This document shows positions 44,696-53,501 of a stretch of DNA of 64,000 bases, in pieces. The stretch is from Candidatus Pelagibacter ubique HIMB140 (lineage in GTDB: Bacteria > Pseudomonadota > Alphaproteobacteria > Pelagibacterales > Pelagibacteraceae), in contig NZ_LAMZ01000001.1 in NCBI RefSeq assembly GCF_025558165.1, forward strand, positions 1,096,001 through 1,160,000, read 5' to 3'. The notes under the pieces are model-generated. The model was not told where the DNA came from. It did not search any database and saw nothing but the letters and a program-made list of their open reading frames with translations. The translations under genes and the position numbers were made by a program. Every line of letters starts with the position of its first letter. Positions within the stretch are counted from its first letter, which is position 1.

Positions 44696-45607
44696 TTAGT
44701 AAAATTTCGAAATTAAAGTTTGCACAACGCACATTTCTCTTTTTTCCTGTGTAAAAATTTTTGTTCTTCCATGCATAAATCTACGATTGTCAATCATACA
44801 AAAATCACCCTTTCTCCATTTAATTTTGTAAGTGAGTTCAGTTGTAAGGTTTTTAATTTCATCCACAATTGTTTTGGGAATTAATTTACCATTACTCATT
44901 TTGAAATCTAATATTTGAGGTTCATCTCCATAAATAGCTGGAAGTAAGTGGTTACAAAATGTTAGGTTCTGAGATTTACTACTTGAATTAATAGCATATC
45001 TACTAAAATTTGTTTTTATGAAAGAGTCTTTCAAACTAATTTTGGTTTCAGAGGTACCTACAAAAGGTAAAAGCCACGGTTTTAATTTAATTTTTTTTTT
45101 TATATTAATTTTTACTTTTTTTTGGTTTTCAGTCTTTTTGTATGGAATCAGTAATTTATATTTTATTTGATTAGCTAAAAAAAATTTTTTTGTAGATAGT
45201 TTTAAATTGTCATAAACTTTAATTCCATCAACTACAGTTGTAAAACCACTTTTAATTGAAGGGATAGAGCAATAAAACCAAATTATCTCTGGCCATGAAG
45301 GTGAAAAACTAGCTTCGGAGTGAAGTGGAATTTCTTCATTTCCTAAATCTACACTCATAATCTTGCTATTATTAAACTTTACTTTTCTTCGTCCAGCGTC
45401 ATTTGCATATTTTAATGTGTAAGCATCAGTAAATTTAAAAAAATCAGTATTATTAATTTTGAAATTTTTAAAATATATAAATCCATATTTATAGAAAGTT
45501 TCAGCAATTATCTTTTTAGACAACTTTTTGATACCATCAGAATTTTTATTTTTCTCAATAATTAAGCCATCATTAAAAAATTTATTAGAAATAGAATATT
45601 GTTTCAT
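44696..45607 (-). CDS. TauD/TfdA-family 2-oxoglutarate-dependent oxygenase
   Basis: A 303-residue iron oxygenase. Seen: IPLHSEASFSPSWPEIIWFYC with His96-x-Glu98 as proximal iron ligands, and KGDFCMIDNRRFMHGR with distal His279, then Arg290 for 2-oxoglutarate. TauD itself uses His-x-Asp; His-x-Glu occurs in part of the family (clavaminate synthase-like). Such enzymes hydroxylate or otherwise oxidise small molecules or carrier-bound acyl or amino-acyl groups. Its convergent position next to the ACP gene makes a link with the acyl cassette possible. The end lies 3 bases from the ACP stop; the start overlaps the acyltransferase by 4. Confidence 0.82.
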   Translation of the reverse strand: MKQYSISNKFFNDGLIIEKNKNSDGIKKLSKKIIAETFYKYGFIYFKNFKINNTDFFKFTDAYTLKYANDAGRRKVKFNNSKIMSVDLGNEEIPLHSEASFSPSWPEIIWFYCSIPSIKSGFTTVVDGIKVYDNLKLSTKKFFLANQIKYKLLIPYKKTENQKKVKINIKKKIKLKPWLLPFVGTSETKISLKDSFIKTNFSRYAINSSSKSQNLTFCNHLLPAIYGDEPQILDFKMSNGKLIPKTIVDEIKNLTTELTYKIKWRKGDFCMIDNRRFMHGRTKIFTQEKREMCVVQTLISKFY

Positions 45608-46452
45608 ATTTTCCTGGCAGGATTACCAAATACTTTTGTATTTTTATTTACATTTTTTATAACAACTGACCCTATGCCAACAAAACAATTATCACCTAAA
45701 TTTACATTGTTAATAATGTTTGAACCTGGAGATAGCCATACATTATGACCAATCTTAGAACTACCACCTATTTGGCAACAAGCTGTTATAGTACAATTTT
45801 TTCCAATACTAACATTATGAGCTATTTGAACAAAAGCATCTATCTTTGTATTTTTTTCAATTATAGTAGATCCAAAATTCGCTCTTGATATTGAAGTGTT
45901 CACACCAACTTCAACATTATCTTGAATAATAGTGTTTCCAAAGAATGGAAAATTATAAGTTTTATTTTTATCTCTTTCAAAGGCAAATCCATCAACACCT
46001 ATTTTCGATCCTTCCTTAATTCTACAGTTTTTTCCGATAATTGTGTTGTTTTCAATAATTACATTATTTTCAATAGTTGTTTTTGCACCAATTATAACAT
46101 TTTTGCCTATAATTGCTGAAGTTGCAATTTTAGCTGAATTTGAAATTTTTCCAATTATAGGTGCAGTTTCAATTAAATCATTTTTGTAAATATAATTTAA
46201 AATTTTACAAAACATTAGTCTTGGATTTTTAGAGAAGATTATATTTTTAGATTTTTTTTTATCTTCAATGTTAGTTAAAATAATAGCTTTTTGATTTTTA
46301 ATTATATCTAAAGAAAATTTTTTTTTTGACACAAAAACTAAACTATTATCTGTATTTTTTTTAACTGTTCCAATGCTTGATATTAATATATTTTTTTTTT
46401 TAAAAAATTTGTTTAAATTTAAGTTTTTCTTTAATTTGATAATATCAAACAT
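45604..46452 (-). CDS. LpxD-like hexapeptide acyltransferase
   Basis: A 282-residue beta-helix acyltransferase. Seen: many [I/V]G-x4 repeats from about residue 98, GVDGFAFE, and the catalytic-type VQIAHNV with His212, as in LpxD. The N-terminal 95 residues form a mixed alpha/beta domain with weak similarity to the LpxD uridine-binding domain. It is shorter than LpxD (about 340 residues). It probably acylates an amino sugar nucleotide with an ACP- or CoA-bound acyl group, and the ACP cassette next door could provide it. Housekeeping lipid A synthesis is less likely because lpxA and lpxB are not here. Confidence 0.8.
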   Translation of the reverse strand: MFDIIKLKKNLNLNKFFKKKNILISSIGTVKKNTDNSLVFVSKKKFSLDIIKNQKAIILTNIEDKKKSKNIIFSKNPRLMFCKILNYIYKNDLIETAPIIGKISNSAKIATSAIIGKNVIIGAKTTIENNVIIENNTIIGKNCRIKEGSKIGVDGFAFERDKNKTYNFPFFGNTIIQDNVEVGVNTSISRANFGSTIIEKNTKIDAFVQIAHNVSIGKNCTITACCQIGGSSKIGHNVWLSPGSNIINNVNLGDNCFVGIGSVVIKNVNKNTKVFGNPARKI

Positions 46453-47440
46453 TGTTTTTTTTATTTTTTAGAGAATTCAAAATAATAAAGTACATTATTA
46501 TACATAAAAATATTAAATATAAATGATATTTAAGCTCAATAAAATATCCTAAGACAACCGGAAAAAAACTTAAACAAATATATACTATTAATACATGATT
46601 AGGTCTAAAGTTTCTCATTATATAATGATGCAGATGTTCCTTATCAGCATCAAAAGGATTTTTTTTAGATGCAATTCTAATTACAAAAAGTCTTAACATA
46701 TCAATTCCTGGAATTAAAAAAATTAAAAAAATGTTTTCAACAGATTTTATAGTTCCTTCATGGTAACTATTTATGATTAGTATTGAAACAAACAAACCAA
46801 TGCAAGCAGACCCACTATTTCCAATAAAAGATATATTTTTTAAGTTGACTAATAATAAAATAAATAAAACTACCAGAACTATTAAGTAAAAAGAATTTTC
46901 AAAAATATTTTGGTTTATTATTAATAAATACCAAATTATAAGATGTGATATTGATATACCATTATATCCATCAATTAAATTTATAGCATTAGATAATAAA
47001 AGAACACACAGTATACTAAAAAATATACTACCCTGGTTTAAATCTACGGATTTATTAACAAAACTAAAATAAAGTTTATCTATAGAAAAATCGTTATTTA
47101 TCGTAAACAAGAAAAATAAAACAACAGCGGTACTTATGAGGCGAAAGTTAGGTGATATATTTTTATAATCATCTAGAACATTTAAAGAAAAAACATAGAT
47201 TAATGTAAATATACTTAGATAAGTAAATTTATTAGACCACTTATCATTAAAATTTTCAAATAAAAAAAAGTTCAAGCAGATGAAAAAGATAATAAACCCT
47301 GCTAGCTTTGACGTTGGTGATTTATGAATTTTTCTAGCATTGTCAGGATAATCATAGTAATTAATATATTTAGTAATTTGATTAATAAATATAAAAAAAA
47401 ATATAATCAGAACAAAAATTAAATAATTAACTACATTCAT
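46445..47440 (-). CDS. WecA/MraY-type polyprenyl-phosphate sugar-1-phosphate transferase
   Basis: A 331-residue integral membrane enzyme with about ten helices. Seen: VLDDYKN with Asp90-Asp91, NAINLIDGYNG with Asp157, GNSGSACIGL, and DADKEHLHHYIMR in the last cytoplasmic loop. These are the Asp pair, metal Asp and His box of the GT4-fold (PNPT) phosphotransferase family. It would load the first sugar phosphate onto undecaprenyl phosphate and so start the repeat unit. Its start codon abuts the divergent O-antigen ligase-like gene (47440/47441). Confidence 0.87.
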   Translation of the reverse strand: MNVVNYLIFVLIIFFFIFINQITKYINYYDYPDNARKIHKSPTSKLAGFIIFFICLNFFLFENFNDKWSNKFTYLSIFTLIYVFSLNVLDDYKNISPNFRLISTAVVLFFLFTINNDFSIDKLYFSFVNKSVDLNQGSIFFSILCVLLLSNAINLIDGYNGISISHLIIWYLLIINQNIFENSFYLIVLVVLFILLLVNLKNISFIGNSGSACIGLFVSILIINSYHEGTIKSVENIFLIFLIPGIDMLRLFVIRIASKKNPFDADKEHLHHYIMRNFRPNHVLIVYICLSFFPVVLGYFIELKYHLYLIFLCIIMYFIILNSLKNKKNNV

Positions 47441-48721
47441 ATGTATAAAATCAATTCAAATTTTGATTTATTAAAGTACATAAAATATTCTGTATTTTTA
47501 ATACCTTTTTTTTTAATTTCAGGACCTTTTCTAGCAGAAATAACAATTTTTTTGTGTTGTTTATATTATATTTCAGTAGTTTTAAAAAAAAAGAAAATTA
47601 ATTTTTATAACAATAAATTTAACTTTGGTTTTTTTATATTTTTTATTTCAATAATCATATCTTCTTTGTTTTCAAAGGAATTTGAAACCTCAATTTTAAA
47701 ATCTCTTTTCTATTTTAGATTTTTTTTATTTTTTTATTTTGTAAATACATTTTTTAATGACAACGATTATAGAATTTTTAATTTATCAGTAGTATTGGCT
47801 GTTGTATTTGTTGTATCAGATATCTTTGTACAATTTATATTTGGAAAAGATATTTTTGGATACGAACCAGGAATGAATGGACTAAGATATCAAGGACCAT
47901 TTGGAGACGAATGGGTATCAGGAAGTTATTTAAAAAACTTTGGAATAATTTCTGTAGCTTTTCTTTTTTATTATTTCAAAAAAAATCAAATAAAAATTTC
48001 AAACCTTTTAATTATTTTTTCTTTAATAGCAATTTTGCTATCTGGTGAAAAAATGGCTCTAATTTTATTTATTTTATTTATTGTTATGTTTTTTTTTGTC
48101 AATAAAAGTTTTGTTTCTCTGAGTATTTATTTATCATTATTTGTAATTGTAAGTACCATGATTTTTTTAAAAGATGTTAACTTTGATTCTAAAACTAGCA
48201 AGATAGATAAACTTGTTTATAGGTATAATCAGCAATTTCTTTCTGTAATTGGAGTTAGTAATAAATCAAATAAAGTAATTTTTGATACTATTCATGGAGT
48301 GCATTTTTTAACAGGTTACGAAATTTTTAAAAAATATAAATTTTTTGGTAGTGGAATAAAAACATATAGAATTGAATGTAGTAATATAAAACCAGAAACA
48401 ATCGAAAAATATGGAGTTAGTAAAGGTAGAGCAATTGACAACAGATGTACATCACACCCACATAATTTCTTAATAGAAATTTTATCAGAAACAGGAGCAA
48501 TAGGATTATTTGGCTATTTAATTTTTTTATTTACTATTTTAAAAAATTTTAATTGGAATTTTACAAATAATTCAACCTATAATATTCCTTATTTTTTTTC
48601 TTTTATTTTTTTTATTTTCCCTTTTGCAACAAGTGGAAGTTTTTTTAATAATTACAACTCTATTATTTTTTGGATAATTTTATCCTTTATGTTTTTAAAA
48701 AACAAAAAAATTAATTTTTAA
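47441..48721 (+). CDS. O-antigen ligase/polymerase-like membrane protein (Wzy_C)
   Basis: A 426-residue protein with about ten hydrophobic helices and a periplasmic loop at about 255-345 ending in CTSHPHNFLIEILSETG. The HPHN segment is the conserved part of the Wzy_C family (WaaL O-antigen ligases and relatives). It would join the finished polysaccharide to lipid A-core, or polymerise repeat units. It is a single plus-strand gene between two minus-strand genes, with zero bases to the divergent WecA-like start and an 11-base convergent overlap with the methyltransferase. A second such protein lies at 21814. Confidence 0.83.
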   Translation: MYKINSNFDLLKYIKYSVFLIPFFLISGPFLAEITIFLCCLYYISVVLKKKKINFYNNKFNFGFFIFFISIIISSLFSKEFETSILKSLFYFRFFLFFYFVNTFFNDNDYRIFNLSVVLAVVFVVSDIFVQFIFGKDIFGYEPGMNGLRYQGPFGDEWVSGSYLKNFGIISVAFLFYYFKKNQIKISNLLIIFSLIAILLSGEKMALILFILFIVMFFFVNKSFVSLSIYLSLFVIVSTMIFLKDVNFDSKTSKIDKLVYRYNQQFLSVIGVSNKSNKVIFDTIHGVHFLTGYEIFKKYKFFGSGIKTYRIECSNIKPETIEKYGVSKGRAIDNRCTSHPHNFLIEILSETGAIGLFGYLIFLFTILKNFNWNFTNNSTYNIPYFFSFIFFIFPFATSGSFFNNYNSIIFWIILSFMFLKNKKINF

Positions 48722-49445
48722 TTTTTTTTTCAATATAAACATAAAAATGAGAAGAAAACTTTCCCATTAATAAACCTGTATAGTTTATTGAATAATTAAA
48801 ATTATTAGTGATTCTTAACTTTTTAATAATTAAATTAAAATCATTGACCGAATTAAATGTCAGTGTTTTTTCACTTTTAAAAATATTATAGTTTAAAAAT
48901 ACTAAAATTTTATATATCAATTTAGATGGTAAGTAGCCAAGCAAAGGAATATTGCTGTGATGTTCAATAGGAAAGTATCTATTAGGTACAGTTATAAAAA
49001 CTTTTTTACTAATTCTTAAAAGTTCAGATAAATAAAATTTTTTTTTTTCAAAATTACCAAGATGCTCAAATACTGCATGCGATATCGAGATTGAAAAGTA
49101 GTTGTCTTTATAAGGCAATTTTGTATTTGGTTTAATTCTTTTATATTTTAAACCTTTTAGTTTGCTCTTCACCTCTAATTCGTCATCTAAACCACACCCA
49201 TGAAGAGATTTATATTTTTTTTTTATAAAATATTTAACAAAAGGGTTTGAGTCAGAGTTTTCACTACTTGAAACTCCAAAGTCTAATATCTTATCTTTTT
49301 TGTTATTGTTTTTATAAAACATTAGTTTTATTAATAACTTAATTATATTTGAACGAGCTTTATTGGAAAAAAATAGTGCAATATTATTTTTGTTATATTT
49401 TTGAAAAAATTTATCCCAATTATCTATTTTTTGGCTTTTTTTCAT
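48711..49445 (-). CDS. SAM-dependent methyltransferase
   Basis: A 244-residue class I methyltransferase. Seen: ILDFGVSSS as SAM motif I (Asp55, Gly57), HGCGLDDE as the strand-2 acidic region, FSISHAVFEHLGNF as the motif IV/post-IV region and VFITVPNRYFPIEHHS. The NRxxPIExH form is common in methyltransferases of glycan loci. The acceptor is unknown. Its start codon shares two bases with the divergent start of the next membrane-protein gene (CATG at 49443-49446). Confidence 0.82.
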   Translation of the reverse strand: MKKSQKIDNWDKFFQKYNKNNIALFFSNKARSNIIKLLIKLMFYKNNNKKDKILDFGVSSSENSDSNPFVKYFIKKKYKSLHGCGLDDELEVKSKLKGLKYKRIKPNTKLPYKDNYFSISISHAVFEHLGNFEKKKFYLSELLRISKKVFITVPNRYFPIEHHSNIPLLGYLPSKLIYKILVFLNYNIFKSEKTLTFNSVNDFNLIIKKLRITNNFNYSINYTGLLMGKFSSHFYVYIEKKIKN

Positions 49446-51186
49446 GATCGATTTTATAATTTACAGCTTTTTAAACATAAAATTGTTTATTCCAAATATA
49501 TCAGAATTAATAGCTTTTTTTGGTTTATTACAGTTTTTAACAATTTCTTTGATCATAGGAATTAAAATTAATCCTAAAAGTAATTTTTTATCAGTAAGCT
49601 TTTTTACTGGATATGGTTTTATATATTTTGTTACAGTTTTTTTTTATGTCTTTTTCTCTATTGAAGTAAACAAGATATATTATTTAATTATAATTGGCTG
49701 CCTATTCATTTTAATTAAAAATAAAGAGTTATACTTATTAAAACTAAATTATATTATTTCTATAATATTTAAAAATAAAATAATACTTTTAGCTCTTTTA
49801 CCTTTAATATTGATATTGTTCAATTCAAAAGCCTTAGGTTGGGATGTATTTTCTCATTGGTTGCCTTTAGCAAATGCATTAAATTTATCTAGTGAGTTTT
49901 TATTGAGAGGTCACGCAACTAATTATCCATTTGCTAGCTCAATAGTTCTAGTCTTTTCTTCAATTTATAATTCAAACATACAAGAAAATATTTCAGCACT
50001 TTTCTCAATATTACAATTAATTTTTATTCTTGAAATAATTTTTTTTGTAATAAAAAAAAAATACTTAATTAAAAATGATTTATTTATTAAAACTATCTTA
50101 GTTCTAATAATTTTTTTTAATCCTCTGCATATGAATAAATTTGTGTTTACTTCGTATGTTGACTTTGACTCAAGTGTTGCAATTTTTTATTTTGTTTTCT
50201 TGCTATATTTGTTCAAATTAAAACCTCGACAAAAAGAAACTCTTTTACAGCTATCTTTCTTAGGATGTTTAGTTGTTGGACTTAAAAACACTGGAATTAT
50301 TTTAATATTTTTTTCAATGCTAAGCTTTGTGATTATTTTATCTTATGAAAATTTAATAATTAATATTAAAAAATATTTTATACCATTATTAATTTTATCA
50401 ACCCTAATATTATTTTGTTGGACTACTTGGCAGTATTTATTATTTAGTAATAATATGAGTGAGAAATTTATTGTTTATGATTATTTAAGAAAAGATTTAA
50501 TAGGACCTTTTTTTAACAGTGTTATTTTTCAAATCAATGAAAGAAAATTATTTTACTTTTTTTCTTTTTTTGTAATTTTTTTAAATTTTTTTAAAAATAG
50601 AATTTTCAATTCTGATAAACAAATTAATTTTTTTATATCTATCTATAGTATGTTTTTCGTGTTTTGGACATCGTTTGTGATATTTACATATATATTTCAT
50701 TTTAATTCAGGCATTTTAGATAATGCTACAAGTTTCTGGAGATATAATTTTCAAACATCAATTATTTTACTCTTTATTTTTTGTTATATGTTTTTCTTTT
50801 TTTTAGAAAGAATTAAATTTTTAAATTTTGGAAAAGTCACAAATTTAATTATCTTACTCATCATTTTTTTACCAATTGTTTTTATGTATAAATTTAGACG
50901 AGATTTAGAACCAAAATATTTAACTATTAATGAATTTCAAAATTTTAAAAATAAAATTAATAGTGCTTTAGTTATTTCAGAGGATTCAGCCTATAATGCA
51001 ATACGTTTAAATTATTATCTTAATAATGATTATAGAAAATCAATAGTAGATAGTATAGAAATTTCAAATTTAGATAAAATAAATAATTCTCTTTATTTAA
51101 AAAATAAAAATAACTATGACTTGGTAATTTTGTTGGATCAAAGTGATTTATTAAATTTTAAAAAAAAAACATATTATAAAAAATGA
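49444..51186 (+). CDS. Polytopic membrane protein, GT-C glycosyltransferase-like
   Basis: A 580-residue membrane protein with about 12 hydrophobic helices over residues 1-480 and a soluble C-terminal tail. The first exterior loop has KALGWDVFSHWLPLANAL and RGHATNYPFASS, comparable in position to the acidic loop of PMT-type GT-C enzymes. It would use a polyprenyl-phosphate sugar. The next gene is a dolichol-phosphate-mannose-synthase-like GT2 that could make this donor; they overlap by 4 bases, supporting a donor/transferase pair. A polymerase role is the alternative. Confidence 0.62.
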   Translation: MIDFIIYSFLNIKLFIPNISELIAFFGLLQFLTISLIIGIKINPKSNFLSVSFFTGYGFIYFVTVFFYVFFSIEVNKIYYLIIIGCLFILIKNKELYLLKLNYIISIIFKNKIILLALLPLILILFNSKALGWDVFSHWLPLANALNLSSEFLLRGHATNYPFASSIVLVFSSIYNSNIQENISALFSILQLIFILEIIFFVIKKKYLIKNDLFIKTILVLIIFFNPLHMNKFVFTSYVDFDSSVAIFYFVFLLYLFKLKPRQKETLLQLSFLGCLVVGLKNTGIILIFFSMLSFVIILSYENLIINIKKYFIPLLILSTLILFCWTTWQYLLFSNNMSEKFIVYDYLRKDLIGPFFNSVIFQINERKLFYFFSFFVIFLNFFKNRIFNSDKQINFFISIYSMFFVFWTSFVIFTYIFHFNSGILDNATSFWRYNFQTSIILLFIFCYMFFFFLERIKFLNFGKVTNLIILLIIFLPIVFMYKFRRDLEPKYLTINEFQNFKNKINSALVISEDSAYNAIRLNYYLNNDYRKSIVDSIEISNLDKINNSLYLKNKNNYDLVILLDQSDLLNFKKKTYYKK

Positions 51187-52115
51187 GACTGATAATTCAA
51201 ATTCCATGCTTTAATGAGGAGAAGGATATTCTTAAAACATTAAATGGATTACCTAACTCGATCAAAGGAATAAATGAGATAGAAGTTTTAATTATTAATG
51301 ATGGTAGCGAAGACAACACTCTTAAAGAAATAAATAAATATGAAGGTTTTAAAGTAAACATTTTGAATATACCAGTTAGAAGAGGTTTATCCAATGCCTT
51401 CATAAATGGAATAAACAGATCTTTAGAATTAGGGGCTGATATAATTGTAAATACTGATGCAGATAATCAGTACAATTCAGGTAACATTCAAAATTTAATT
51501 GATCCTATTTTGAATAAAGAAACCGACATTGTTATTGGATCAAGGGATTTTAAAAAAATAAAAAGTTTTTCAAAATCAAAGATTTTTTTTCAAAAGTTAG
51601 GTAGTAAAGTTATATCATTAATATCAGGAACAAATGTGGATGATGCAACTAGTGGGTTTCGAGCATTTTCAAGAGAAGCAGCCAGATCATTAAATGTTTT
51701 TAATAATTTCACTTATACGCATGAAACAATACTTCAAGCAAGTTATAATAATTTTAAAATTAAATCAGTTTCAATTGATTCAAATATAGTTGAACGACCT
51801 TCAAGATTATTTAAATCTAATTTTGAATATATCATAAAATCTTCATTGGTAATTTTAAGAGTCTTTATGATCTATAAACCTTTTACATTTTTTTTAATTT
51901 TATCTTTACCATTTTTATTAACAGGGTTAATTCTCGAAATTCAATGGATTTACGAATGGTTCAATGATCGTTCCTTAGGGTTAATTCCAAGGTTATTTTT
52001 AGGAGCAATTTTAATTACAATTGCAATATTATTAATAATAGCAGGAATATTTGCAGATTTAATATCAACAAATAGAAAAATGTTAGAAGAAATTAAAAAA
52101 AATTTAAATAAATAA
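51183..52115 (+). CDS. Polyprenyl-phosphate glycosyltransferase (GT2, DPM1/ArnC-like)
   Basis: A 310-residue GT2 enzyme with a cytoplasmic catalytic domain (1-215) and two C-terminal membrane helices (about 225-300). Seen: QIPCFNEEKD, INDGSEDNT, NTDADNQY as the DxD metal site, DDATSGFRAFSR, and YTHETILQ. It likely transfers a sugar from a nucleotide to undecaprenyl phosphate, giving the donor used by the GT-C-like membrane protein encoded just before. Start ATG lies in an ATGA overlap with that gene. Confidence 0.85.
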   Translation: MRLIIQIPCFNEEKDILKTLNGLPNSIKGINEIEVLIINDGSEDNTLKEINKYEGFKVNILNIPVRRGLSNAFINGINRSLELGADIIVNTDADNQYNSGNIQNLIDPILNKETDIVIGSRDFKKIKSFSKSKIFFQKLGSKVISLISGTNVDDATSGFRAFSREAARSLNVFNNFTYTHETILQASYNNFKIKSVSIDSNIVERPSRLFKSNFEYIIKSSLVILRVFMIYKPFTFFLILSLPFLLTGLILEIQWIYEWFNDRSLGLIPRLFLGAILITIAILLIIAGIFADLISTNRKMLEEIKKNLNK

Positions 52116-52118
52116 TTT

Positions 52119-53501
52119 GTGGAACATAAGTATTTAGTAAATAAAATATTTAAAGAAGTTATTAATCCTGGAAATTGCTTTCACTGTGGTTTGTGTCAAG
52201 GTTTATCAAAGAATCTTTTTAAGATGGTCAACTCATCAAACGGTCCAGTTCCAAAATTATCTAGAAAACCTACAAACAAAGACATACCAGATTTAAAAAA
52301 AATAATTATTTCTTGTCCAGGAAGAGGGATTCCCTATAATTGTTTATCTCATCATTTAGAAGGAAGAAAAAAAAATAAACTAATTGGAAATTATAATTCA
52401 TTAAAAATTTGTAGTTCAAATTCAGATTTAATTAGAAAGAATGGAAGTTCTGGAGGAATTGTAAGATCGCTTCTAACAAGTTTGATTAAAACTAAAGAGG
52501 TTGATTATGTTTGCATTTTAGATGAAAAAAAAAATAATATTTTAAAATTTGATATTTTGGTTACCAAAAACTTAAGTAGAATAACTAATGTATCGCAAAG
52601 TATTTATCAAACTACCCCTCTTCTCCATAAGCTAAGAAAATTAAAAAAAAAAAACTCTTATTGTTTTGTTGGATTACCAGAACAAGTTGCATCATTACGT
52701 ATTTTGAAAATTAAGTATCCCAAGGAATTTAAGCATATAAAATATTTAATAAGTATATATTCTGGAACAAATATGTATCCAGGTTCGATTGAGTTTTATT
52801 TAAGAGGAAATGATATTGATGGAATAAACCAAATAAAAAAAATTAATTGGCGATATGGTGAATGGCCAGGCATGCTGAGAATTATATTAAAAAATAATAA
52901 AGTTTTGAATTTGAAAAAATTTTATTATAATTATTTAATACCATTTTTTATTTCGAAAAGCTGTTTAATAACACCGGATTTTACTGGAGAGCTATCTGAT
53001 ATATCAGTAGGGGATGCATGGTCTCCAAATTTGGAAAAAAAGGGGCATGGATATTCTGTAGTTATATGTAGATCAAAAAAATTTGAAAGTTATTTAAAAA
53101 AATTAAGTATTGCAAAGATAATTGAAGTTAAAAGTGTAAATTTAAAAGAGGTAATAAAAATGCACTCACATATGATTGAGTTTAAAAAAGTTGGATCTTA
53201 CTTAAGACTACAAAAGTTAAAAAAAAAAGGTCCAATTCCTCTTTATGATTTGAAACCATTAAAAATATCTTTTACTAGAAATTTAATAGAAATTTTGATT
53301 GGACTAATAATAAATATTTCATCAAAAACATATACAAAATATGCAATATCATTAATCAGCTCAAAAATTATGGGTTATTTATTTCAAGTTTTAAGAAGTT
53401 CATGGAAATATATTTCTAAACCCACAAAGAGGAAGGGTTTAGCTAATTTAAAATTAATAAAAATAGAAAATAAGAGAAGTAATGAGTTTAAAATTATATG
53501 A
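52119..53501 (+). CDS. Coenzyme F420 hydrogenase/dehydrogenase beta-subunit-like protein
   Basis: A 460-residue protein. Seen: an N-terminal iron-sulfur pattern CFHCGLC (Cys20, 23, 26) followed by ISCPGRG, the family hallmark SSGGIVRSLLTSLI, and PDFTGELSDISVGDAW in the C-terminal half with a further Cys (SCLITPDFTGE). Family members are flavin/iron-sulfur electron carriers; copies in surface-glycan clusters are common but their reaction is not established. The start is GTG 52119, 3 bases after the preceding stop. A 12-base A run lies at 52643-52654. It overlaps the next gene by 4 bases. Confidence 0.82.
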   Translation: MEHKYLVNKIFKEVINPGNCFHCGLCQGLSKNLFKMVNSSNGPVPKLSRKPTNKDIPDLKKIIISCPGRGIPYNCLSHHLEGRKKNKLIGNYNSLKICSSNSDLIRKNGSSGGIVRSLLTSLIKTKEVDYVCILDEKKNNILKFDILVTKNLSRITNVSQSIYQTTPLLHKLRKLKKKNSYCFVGLPEQVASLRILKIKYPKEFKHIKYLISIYSGTNMYPGSIEFYLRGNDIDGINQIKKINWRYGEWPGMLRIILKNNKVLNLKKFYYNYLIPFFISKSCLITPDFTGELSDISVGDAWSPNLEKKGHGYSVVICRSKKFESYLKKLSIAKIIEVKSVNLKEVIKMHSHMIEFKKVGSYLRLQKLKKKGPIPLYDLKPLKISFTRNLIEILIGLIINISSKTYTKYAISLISSKIMGYLFQVLRSSWKYISKPTKRKGLANLKLIKIENKRSNEFKII

